This document shows, piece after piece, positions 19,401 to 31,400 of a stretch of DNA of 64,000 nt; the first letter of the stretch is position 1, and each line of letters starts with the position of its first letter. This DNA is from Branchiostoma belcheri. Taxonomy: Eukaryota; Chordata; Leptocardii; Amphioxiformes; Branchiostomatidae. Both the position numbers and the translations under genes were made by a program. The DNA lies in contig NW_017803846.1 of NCBI RefSeq assembly GCF_001625305.1, positions 126,773 to 190,772 on the forward strand, in the 5' to 3' direction. The notes under the pieces are model-generated. The model did not search any database. It was not told the origin of the DNA and worked only from the letters and a program-made list of their open reading frames with translations.

Positions 19401-22400
19401 CCAAGAACAACATCAATTGGAACAAGGAAAATCGTAGATTTTGTACCTCCGGGTATTGTAATGTATGTTGCAGAATGTTGGGTGCATGTTGGGACTGTTC
19501 TTTAAATTAACTAGTGAATTCGCGCGAATACCATTTTTTCCGAAAAGTTTCGAAATGTTTGTAATTGGCTAAATGATCTGTGAAATCACTAATCCCCCCT
19601 AGCCGACTGGAGCCCAAAAATAGAAAGGACAGGAGGCATCCCGTGGCGAATCTGGCTGTCCGACCCTCAGCGACCAGCGATAATGTAAACAAACACCCAC
19701 ACAAACGGCCGCGTGAGAAATCAACTTGCTCTCGAAAATTTATCAAGCCGACCGCTTCCCCCCGCGGCTGCCATCCCTCCCCACTTATCCCACACTAGTT
19801 CAAATCACGCTCGGTCTTCAAGTATATCTTAGTGGATGATGAAAATCAGAAAACAACACGGAAATCCCCACCGAAGTTAGAAAACACAGGGACTCAGCGG
19901 TCGAGAGGCTTTGTACAGACACCCGGCCAGGAGAGCCAGTGTTGTGTCCCGAACCGTGCCTTGTCCCAAACCATGCCTGGGCTTGATTTGGGGACTGAGC
20001 ACAGTTCGGGACACGCGGGGACTGTCCCGAACCGTGCCTGACCGGGCACAGTTCTGGACACACAAGGGCCTTATCCCATTCCGTGCTTTGGGGGTGGAGC
20101 TTAGTGTTTTGAGGGAGGAGCCTTCTCGTGGTGTTGTTTACGGTTTTAGGCCGCCATCTTTGTTTTTCGTCGGGGCAAGAATAAGAAAGAATTGGTGTAA
20201 TTCTTGCTCTGTAAAGTACATTTTATCATTCCACGCTGGTCTACGACTTACATGTAGTGTCAAAACAGAGTGTCTTGTATCATTCTGCAACACAGTGCGA
20301 ACACAGTTCTTGATACAACACAGCACGTAGTATGCCCCAAAAAGCAGACTGACCCAAGCTCAGTCCTGTAATCGGAAACAACACTAAGTCTTGCTTTATC
20401 CACCAACCCCACGCACGGATCTGAATAGTCCTGACGCGTATCCACGACAGACTAAGAGCAAATCAACTCGTAGATAAACAAAGTGTTTGTTCAGAGCCGT
20501 GTCTCAGGTCACGCACAGTTCTGGACACGCGATGGCCTTGTCCCAAACCATGCCCGGGCACGGTCTGGGACACTCGGCGCGTGTCCGAACCGTGCCTGGG
20601 GACTGAGCACAGTTCGGGACACGCGGATGCCTTGTCCCAAACCGTGCTTGGGCATGGTTTGGGACACTCGGCGCGTGTCCCAAACCGTGCTTGGGGAAAA
20701 TCTACATTCTGGGACACGCGGGGGACTATCCAGAACCGTGCCTGACCGCACACAGTTCTGGACACGTATTATTTAACCTTGAGTGCTAGGGGACTGAACA
20801 TAGTTCTCATTAACATGTGTCCCAAGCGAGTTTTTTCTTGTGTTAATTTGTCTCTAGATCTGTATATTATTATTTAAGTTCGTGTCGACCAAACATAAAA
20901 CTGCGCTTTGATAGCACATTCTGTACACAGACTCGCAAAATCTCATGTAATCTAGCCATATAAGAAATCGTGGGCGTGAATAATTATGCTTAGGTTCCCG
21001 CCAATCACTATGATTGACAGGGCTTCCGGGCACGGTTCTGGACAGTCAGGCCGTGTCCCGTTCTGTGCCTGCTCAGGCACGGAATGGGACGGGCACAGTT
21101 TGGGACACAACAGCCAGGGCGCAAATCAGGGTTGGCGGGTCGTGTGCACGTGGCTTTCCCTGGCCGAAAGATTATCGCTCACTCGCGGTAGGGGATGGCA
21201 CCCAAGCTAGCTCCAGGATAACATCGGCGACCCCGAGCCGAGTGTGCTGATTGATTGGCGAAGATGTAACCGCAAATGGTCAACCCACGCGACCCATTTT
21301 CACACACTAACAACAGTAACGGGTGTCCGAGACACGAAATACAAATAATCTTACGCCCCAACACACATATACAATAAAACAAAAAAAACCTGCACCATCT
21401 ACAGCCCATTAACAGAAGATACACCGAGTCCCGTCTACCCCAACGCGAAATGCATGTCGAGAACGCCTGAGACAGTATACCACGGTATTTGTAAGTTAAG
21501 AAGTCGTACTATACGCAGAAAACATCCGAAATTGCGCAAGAGGGCGTTGACCCCTGACCCATTGGCCCACCCGGAAGTTGGCTGGCTGCGACCCGCGCGA
21601 CCATAATTTTTCACACTCGATACCTGAAACCCCCTCTCACCAGATGTGGACGCAACCTACGACACTTAATACACGCCGAAAACCAAAAGACAGAACCACT
21701 TTCACACACAAGGGGTGTCCATACTCTGTCACAACGCATCATTTTCACGCACTAAAACACACATACTAAAAAACCAAAACAACGTGCACCATCTACAGCC
21801 CAACAGCAAAACGTATACCAAGTCCCAGACATATCCGTCCACCCAAACGCTAGAAACTGCTGCGAACGCAATTTTCGTCTTCCCTCACAAAACCTCCGCG
21901 CTCGGGATATACATCCCTACCCGGAGGTAATAAGCTACCTCGTGATTGCTTCCCTTATGAGTATAACCTTAAACTCTTCAAGTCTAAGGTCAACAAACAT
22001 CTGTCCTCACTGGCTGTTCTGTAACCCAAAACATGAGCCTTGTTTTGTGGTGACTGATGAAGTAAATTTAAAAAAAAAAGTTTAATGTATTAATATATTT
22101 GGTTCTGAGGTTTTAGTAGCCATAGGAGTAGAGGAAAAGTTTGATAGTGTATAGAACAGATGAAATAGAATAAAATAATATTGGATAAAATGAAATAAAA
22201 CAAGAAGCCATAGGCGACAATTCTCCGTGAAGTATTATATATTGCAACAAAAAGAAGTAGCCATTGGCGACAATTCTCTGTGAAGTGTGATAAATCGAAC
22301 AAAGAAAAATTGTTTAAACGCGCGTCGGCTCAGTCATCTTAAGACGCAACAACCAATCAGAGATGCGAGATGCCTACACGTGACGCGGGAAGGGCGCGCG

Positions 22401-25400
22401 ATGCCCGAAATATTTTTGCGTCAATATTCAGCGCCGTGATTCAAGAGATTAATACCCGGAAACAATTTTTTTCTTGTTTTGAACGCATTAACATGCATTT
22501 ACGCTAATCTAGTATGATTCAGGGTTTACTTTTTTTTAACCTGCCATGGCCAGATTNNNNNNNNNNNNNNNNNNNNACATATACAATAAAACAAAAAAAC
22601 CTGCACCATCTACAGCCCATTAACAGAAGATACACCGAGTCCCGTCTACCCCAACGCGAAATGCATGTCGAGAACGCCTGAGACAGTATACCACGGTATT
22701 TGTAAGTTAAGAAGTCGTACTATACGCAGAAAACATCCGAAATTGCGCAAGAGGGCGTTGACCCCTGACCCATTGGCCCACCCGGAAGTTGGCTGGCTGC
22801 GACCCGCGCGACCATAATTTTTCACACTCGATACCTGAAACCCCCTCTCACCAGATGTGGACGCAACCTACGACACTTAATACACGCCGAAAACCAAAAG
22901 ACAGAACCACTTTCACACACAAGGGGTGTCCATACTCTGTCACAACGCATCATTTTCACGCACTAAAACACACATACTAAAAAACCAAAACAACGTGCAC
23001 CATCTACAGCCCAACAGCAAAACGTATACCAAGTCCCAGACATATCCGTCCACCCAAACGCTAGAAACTGCTGCGAACGCAATTTTCGTCTTCCCTCACA
23101 AAACCTCCGCGCTCGGGATATACATCCCTACCCGGAGGTAATAAGCTACCTCGTGATTGCTTCCCTTATGAGTATAACCTTAAACTCTTCAAGTCTAAGG
23201 TCAACAAACATCTGTCCTCACTGGCTGTTCTGTAACCCAAAACATTTTAAGTGGCTCCCATGAGCCTTGTTTTGTGGTGACTGATGAAGTAAATTTAAAA
23301 AAAAAAGTTTAATGTATTAATATATTTGGTTCTGAGGTTTTAGTAGCCATAGGAGTAGAGGAAAAGTTTGATAGTGTATAGAACAGATGAAATAGAATAA
23401 AATAATATTGGATAAAATGAAATAAAATAAAATGAATAAAGAAATAAAATAGATAAAACGAATGAAAATTTTTGTAGCACTTGGTTTCTTATACATTAGA
23501 TGGAATAATCATTTAGCAAAAGTCATTTGGTACTGATACTCCAGAATCAGGTACAGGTACAGGTCTGGACCTGGACCTAATCCTGTGGACCTGGACCTGA
23601 AATAGCCAAACAGGTACCCATCCCTGGACTGTACGATATTTAGTGGGGAGGGGGGGTCTAGGAAAAAAATTTTGAGCCCCTAAAATAGGGGCCATAGTGG
23701 GGAACCTATGCCCAATTTTTTTATTAAGAATAGATCTTTAGCATTTTTTTCCTGCCTCATATTTTGCCGACTTTAGACTGACGACGGGATACGATCGCAC
23801 GACAATCATTGTGTGCGACGGCTGGCTTTAGACACATGACCAGAAAGCGTGGCGGATACCCGCAGCGCAGGATGGCATGCCGCGCGCCAATTCAAAATGG
23901 CGAGAGAACCCCTTTTTTCGGCATGCTGCAGCAGATTGTTTTTATTCTGCTTTTAACTCGTCCTGTGGATAAGACGCTGAGTTTGTGCCCAGCAAAGAAT
24001 GGGTATGAGGCGCATGTACCGAGCGGGGCAATACTCCGGATTTGAACGCGGCGTTCGGTGCTGCCGTCGGCCTGGCTATATTTGCCGGGAAATGTGATTT
24101 GGCGGATCGGTTCGTACCGGAGAAGTGGCGATTGGTGACAGGGGATTGTACTAGACACGTATGACGATATGAAGTCTTTGGTTTTATGACATTTAATGAT
24201 ACAGGCGATGTGCTTGGACATGAAATAACGCTTGCAGGCTTATTTGCATAAGGCCAATGACCTCCCACTTCCTTCGCCAGCGACGGTTCACTTTAGACGG
24301 TGGAAAATCCTCCTCGGACCCCCCGCTGAAGGATCGCACGATAGGGTCCGAGGTGGTAGTGACGACGATTCGAGGATTACCGTTGTGCAACTATTTTGAT
24401 CGTCTTTAGACGGTGGTAAAATACCGTCGCCGGCAACGTCTTGACGATAAACATTCGTACGACTATTTAACCATCGTCAGTCTAAAGACGGCCTTAGTTT
24501 TAGAAAGGATGTAGAGCTGAAGTTGAAGGAAATTACTTCCATTTATGTCTGGGAAAGACAAAATACAAGGGAGGAGGAAGCTGCATCAGGTGCTTTGCTC
24601 CCTTACCCGCCCTACTCAGGGCTCAAAGTACTGGGTGCATGTGCACCTTAGTGCACCCAAAATTGGAGCGGTGCACCCAATTTTTTTCTGTGGGTGCACC
24701 AGTGCACCCAAATATTTTTGTAGGTATTTTTGTACATATCAAAGGTATGGTAGTATGCAGGATATTCTTGGCATACAAGTGTCAGAAAAATAATAAAATC
24801 TTTGTTGTAAGTTAGTCCCCATTTCAGATTCAAGCTCATAGTCATAAGAGGAGCAGTAAGATCTATACTTTAATGTTTTAGGTTGGGTGCACCAGTGCAC
24901 CTATTCCCAAAAATGAATTTCAAGCCCTGCTACTCTAAATTCCTGGGGAGATCCTGAAAAACCCTTTTCAGTGTATTCAAAGTCCTGTAAATTACGTTGA
25001 TATAGGACAATATTTTTTGGTGGTGCGCCTAGATTTTTTCAGTTCCACCCAATTGTTTTAGGTTGTGCTCCTAACTCAAAAATTTAATTTGGAGCCAGGT
25101 GTATCTATCGTTTATATATTGTTTGCCATAATAATTATTTGTTATATATTGTTTCAGGGCAGGTGATCAAAGGCTGGGATCTTGGTGTAGCTACGATGAA
25201 GAGAGGAGAACTGGCTCAACTGACATGTAGGCCACAGTATGCCTATGGCAAAAGAGGTGATTAATTTCAGCGATCACAAATTGTATTACATGTTCGGGGG
25301 CTCAAAGGTTTTGGTCCACTTTTTATCTAAAGGTCCAAGATTTTTCTTCAAAAGATGGACTGATTTGTGTCACCAGCGAGGCTGGAATCGTATTAAAAAG

Positions 25401-28400
25401 GCTCACTTTGTCATTGAATAAAGTTATCTCTGATTTTTTCTTTGAAATCCTAAAAAAAAACCCGGAAATACCATTTCAGAAGGTTCATTTTTCAAAATTT
25501 CCCAGGGAGCATGCACCCGGACCCCCCTAGGAACATTGCGCTCACTGGGCCCCCAAGCAGTGGGAAGAACCCCCCATTCAAAATCATATTATGGTTTGAA
25601 CAACATTTGACCTATACCATTGCTTGAGCCACATAAAGGAATCATTTTTTCTTTTAATCAATTATGCCAAAAGCCCTCCTTATTCGAATAGAATATACCA
25701 TCACATATCCGTGGGTATATAGTCTGCCTTGTCACCCGATGACCAGTGTCGGTCATGGGACTAGGTAGGTAGGTAGGTACCTGTATATAGGGGTGGTGGT
25801 TGGTGTACAGGGCTGGAGGTGTGTGTACAGGGGCTGGGGTGGGTACAGGGGTGCAGGTGTGTGTACAGGGGCTGGGGTGGGTGCAGGGGTGCAGGTGTGT
25901 GTACAGGGGTTGGGGTGTGTACAGGGGTGCAGGTGTGTGTACAGCGGTTGGGGTGGGTACAGGGGTGCAGGTGTGTGTACAGGGTTTAGGTGGGTGTAAA
26001 GGGGTGGAGGTCAGTAGACGGGTGAGGATGGGTTTACAGGGGTGAAGGTGGGTATACAGAGGTGCAGGTGGGTATGCAGGGGTGCAGTGGGTATACAGGG
26101 TGTTGGTGGGTGTACAGGAGTGATGTTGGGTGCCTGTACAGGGTGGTGTTGCGTGTACAGGGGTGGTGTTGGGCGAACAGATGAGTTTACAGGGTGGAAG
26201 TGCATGTACAGGGGTGCAGGTGAGCATACAGGGGTGACACAGGTATGTGTACAGGGGTGGTGATAGGTGTACAGGTTGGAGGTGGGTGTGTGTACAAGTT
26301 GGATGGGTGTACAGGTATATGTACAGGGGTGGTGATAGGTGTACAGGTTGGAGGTGGGTGTGTGTACAAGTTGGATGGGTGTACAGGTATGTGTACAGGG
26401 GTGGTGATGGGTGTACAGGTTGGAGGTGTGTGTGCAGGGGTGGAGGTGTGTGTACAGTGTAGCAGCAGTTGTACATGGTGGAGGTGTGTGTACAGTGTAG
26501 CAGCAGTTGTACAGGGTGGAGTTGGGTGTATACATCATAGTTGCTGCTAGTGTAAATACTCATGTTGATATCAAGCCGTGTTTGTTCCTCCAGGGAGTCC
26601 ACCTAAGATTCCAGAGGATGCCACACTGATTTTTGAGGTGGAACTACTGGACTTCTTTGGAGAAGACATAAGTGAAGAAAAAGAAGGTGGTATTGTGCGC
26701 CGTGTTATAAAGAAAGGTGTCGGATATGACAGGCCAAAGGAAGGAGCGATTGCAGAAAGTAAGTACAGCACCGTTAACTAGCGGGTTAGAATTTCATTAC
26801 TAACGGGTCAGGTTTTTGTTAAAGGAATATCATACGATACCAAGACAGCCGCTGACTGCGAGAAAGCCATAACGTACGTATGTACACTGTACATGCCCCA
26901 ATACTCATATGCAGATATTGTTAGTATTCGGGACCGATCTGAAGCCATGCCCCCCTTAGCAATGCCCTAGGAACTCGAACACCTTGGGCAAAATCAGCGC
27001 AGGAAGGGCTTTACAGGCCGCCGCCACCAGAATGTTGGTTTTGTCGTCCAACTTTAGGGTCGAGTTTTCAGTAGCAAAAAACTCTCTCAGCAGCCCCCAA
27101 TAAAGGTTACGCTGTCTTTCTTGAAGGATACATCTGCAGAGTAAAATTATTTGAGGTGGGGTCAGGGTTTAACTTAGTTTTAGTGAGAGCAAAATGTTTG
27201 CACTCAATGGGGACGCACCGCATAACATCACACGGTAGGCGGACAAAAGTGCCCAGTTGCTGGCAAACAGCCGATGCATCTGTTACGCAGAGTATGTTTA
27301 TCTGTGACAGGTTTTCCACTGCATTTTTTGCATGTATCACCACTACCTGCAAGCCCAGGAATAAAAAAAGGAAATGAGAAGAAAACAGCTCAGGTGCTCA
27401 CAAGGGAGGGTGGAACTTTTAAAGGGCTTTGTGATACAAGTAGCAACATAAGCTCGCAAAGAGGGACATAAACAATGATGATAGCTTTATAAACAAATGG
27501 AACGTCTTTGAAATTCAGCTTCACCGGTAAAACGAGTTTTTATCAAGCAGACATGAACTCATTTTGCTGCTCTTAGATTTCCCGCTCTGATTTTGCCCGA
27601 AGTGGTCAAAATACAACAGGGAGGTTCGATGTGTTCGATCAGGATCGGTCTATTGTGATCGAGGAGAACATTGGCATATTGGTTATGCAAATGAAGGTCT
27701 AATTTGTACATAATTAATAAGAAAAAAAGCTATAATTCCAAAGTGGTAACTGCCTGAAATTTCATACCTGTGGCATTTAGTGAAGTTAAGTGAAGGTGAA
27801 CATCACTTAACATAACTTATTCAAATCAGGACCTCATTTGAGGAAATTCTAGAACATACAAAAAGACTGTCATAAGTTGGAGAATATGATCAACTGATAA
27901 GATTCACGCAAATATGGATCTTGTTTTCTTAATCAACAAAAAACATAATTCACTAACATTAGTCATAATCATTATCATGTATCAGTTTCATCAGAAAACA
28001 GGAACTAGACTGCATGATTCTTTATTAATCTTGATGATCCTTTCCACCTCAAAAATAAGGGAAACATGATAAAGTGGCAAAGTTAAGGTACAGTCCCTCT
28101 GTTAATTACTGTAAATCCATTTAATAATGCAGTTGGAAATTAAAGCAGTTGGCAAAAAATGGACAAGCTCACAGCACTTAGATATAACGGTGTGAACATG
28201 GCTGATGTGTGATAAATTACATGAAAACGCTGGCTTTTTTGGGGGGGGAAGCAAAGAAAAAAATGTTGGGAGTTTACAGGACAAAGTCGATTTTAAAAAT
28301 TAAAAAAACAAACAATACAGACAAGCCAATGGTGTCTGGAAGTAAATCATTTACAAAGCACTGTACCCGCGTGGTGACTTAAAAAAGATGGTAATGCATG

Positions 28401-31400
28401 CGTGTGTTGCGTGCGGCACTGCACCCCCCTCCCCAGCGTCCGCCTAAAGTGACCATTATGAAATCAAGAATTGCAGTATATGTGGGAAATGGTTATATGA
28501 AGGTGGCTCTAGGGGAATCTTGTTGGTTATATGGGGATGGAAGTCAGCATCATCTTTGAGACCAGGTTTTTTGCATGATGGTCTATCAGTCCATTAAACA
28601 TCAACTGCTCATTCATGTTTCTGTCATCACTGAAGACCACACCTTCAATTGTCATTAAGGTTACAGGTACAGGTCCGAACCTGTACCTTAATTTCAGTAC
28701 TGTACATGTATATGACACCTCCAAGGTGAAGGCCGACAGATTTACATCTGCAGGTGTAGATAATGCAAATGAGTACCTAATTTGCATACTACTATTAGTC
28801 AACAATTCACTAATTAAGAGTGTCGGACAGACGCTTGAAAATGCCTGAAAATTTAATTTTTATACCCAGTAAAGTTTGAAGAATTGTGTAGTTTTGTCCA
28901 GTAACTCCTTAGAGATTCCATTACCCAAAAAATCATTAACCTGACAGTGTAGTGACGCAGAAAATTTTACCTCACACTTTGACACAATGCTGCAATACCT
29001 TAAATGGCAGCTAGCAGGCCCATTATTGAACCTTCATTTTTGCTGCCACTAACCATTCACTAGATATCATTAACATTATACAATGACAACCATTCCAGTA
29101 TTTCCGAGTTATGTTGTACACAAACAAACACAACTGTCTGAAGCAATGTAGGAACATGACAGGATAACCATTTTTGAACTTGAACGTTGTTTCCATAACC
29201 ACTACTCACCATCCATTCATTTATGATGCAGAATTTTAATTTAATTTTAATGATAACTTTTTGTGTTACAGTTCATCTGTTGGGTACTTACAATGGATTA
29301 GTGTTTGAGGACAGAGACGTACAATATATTGTTGGTGAAACCGGTAAGTACATGTAAATGATATCAGATTCTCAAATATTTATGTTCAGGAACTTCCCAT
29401 TTCTAAACCAGGGCCTAGCAAGGCAGTTTGCCGGAACGAAAAGTATGGATATGAAAGTATGGAAAGGATATAAAACTGCAGGTCCTGTGTTTGAGGAAAG
29501 CTTGAGCACATGAGAGACCTATAGCTACATGTACACTTGTAAAAAACAGTTTGGGTACATAAATTTTATATCTGTGTTTGTTCTTGTAGTACACAATAGT
29601 TGTATCATAACCATAACTGGCACTGATGAGCATACAAATGTACCATATACCATAAAACTGAAATGGTTTGTGGCAATTTTCCAAACAAGGTTCTAGCCAG
29701 CATCCTTTTTTCCGTGAATTTTGCCTATTCCCTCATATTTTTCAGATAAGGCGTGTAAACTGTAACGGTATGAGCAGAGCTTTGGTGGAAATTCAGATCA
29801 CTTCTAACGCTGGCCAGTAGAATTTGAAATGCTACAGTATTTTTGTAAACATTTTGTACTATTTCTTGTAAACTTGTAATATTCCACCAATAACATGCCG
29901 CATCATGGAAAATCACAGAAAGAAAGAATGCCAGACAAATCTTGTTTTGACTTGAAATTTACTGGAAAATACATGGACAGAAAGATAAGATGTCTCTATG
30001 TTCTTTTTAAAAGTAGGGTGTGTATAACCAATTAGGTCCATGCCATACCTCAAAATCAAGCTGAAACTTTTGGTGTAATTTTTCGCCAAACAAGCTTTGT
30101 CTACGTGCAAAAATTGCCCCTCAAACTGCAGATTTTCAGGAGGTCAAGATTTCAAAATTTTCAGACTGAGGAACATGACTGAGGACCCCTTTGGAATGAC
30201 AAAAAAATATTTCAGGCCAGAAGCCTGAATTTAAAAAAATGTTTTAAATGAAACATTGTACCTACATGTGTGAAGAGTCCATCATTCTTGGATATTACTG
30301 TTGATTCTCAGCTACAGACCATGGAGTTGTTGAGGGAGTCGACTATGCTGTCACCAAAATGAAGGCAGAGGAAAAGTGGAGAGTCCAGCTGAAATCACAG
30401 TTTGCATTTGGAAATGAAGGGAAGAAAGACTTCAACATTCCTGCCCGTGCTCAGGTGGAATATGAGGTGGAGTTGAAGAACTTTGAAAAGGTTGGAATGC
30501 CCTACTTTGTTCCCCCTCCAACTGTACTTGGTGTACCATGTGTACCATGGCTGAAGTATAACCAGTTTTGTATTTGTTCTGAAAGTAGTGTGTTATGCTG
30601 AAGAGCAGTTAAACTGGCTATACAGATACAGAAGGAGGTGTGTTATGATGTAGAGCAGTTATACCAGCTATACAGATAGATACAGAAGATGGTTTGTTAC
30701 ACTGAAGGGCGGTTATAGCAGCTATACAGATACAGATAAAGAAGATGTGTGTTACACTGAAAGGCCGTTATACCAGCTATTCAGATACTGATACAGAAGC
30801 TGGACCAGTTACACTGAAGGGTGGTTAAACTGGCTATACATATACAGATATGGCATTGTGTGGCATAGTGGTAGAGCCTTCAAAATCCTATCCCAGGGAC
30901 ATGTCCGAACTTGCGCCCCAATGTTGTGCCCTTGGGAATGGCACTTTACACGTATCCCCCTTCAAATAGAGGGACAAGTCTCCAATGGCAGTTGTCTTCA
31001 GCTGGCAGACGAGAGAAAGGCCAGATGGGCTGGTGTGATCAAGGCTGACCTTGAACGTAACCAAGTCATTCAGCAGCTGGCTGCAAGCATCCCAACCGGA
31101 ACCGGCACGTCTCCCTCGATATGGTGCCTCGGAAGAAGACGGATGCCCAAAAATGTGTGGGTCTCAGATTCACAACCTGTTATCCACCTGAAACAAATCC
31201 ATGTGAAGACCACCGTGTCAACCCTCCTCACTCACTCACTGACATGGTCATCATACTTGGAAAATCTGTATCTGTACATGAATCTGTATCCGTACAGTAC
31301 CGTTAGCGTTATAGTTACCCTCACTGCCGTTACTATCGCGTTACTTTTTTGTTAGTTTTCCGTTACTTTTTCGTTAGTAACGCGTTTGCTAACTCGTTAG

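Noticed and set aside
20463..20776. Arg/Pro-rich overlapping frames on both strands
   Set aside because: Caused by the GTCCC-AACC-GTGCC repeats; both strands show the same repetitive peptides.
19940..21130. CRISPR-like array
   Set aside because: Repeats alternate in orientation with irregular spacing in a eukaryotic intron; no cas genes and no uniform spacers.
21578..23141. Duplicated 63- and 71-residue frames
   Set aside because: Both lie in the duplicated repeat block and have no family features.
25658..26602. 314-residue His/Thr/Pro-rich minus-strand frame
   Set aside because: Translation of the 20-bp minisatellite antisense.
30859..31355. 165-residue plus-strand frame
   Set aside because: Begins in a SINE and crosses into simple repeats; no homology recognised.
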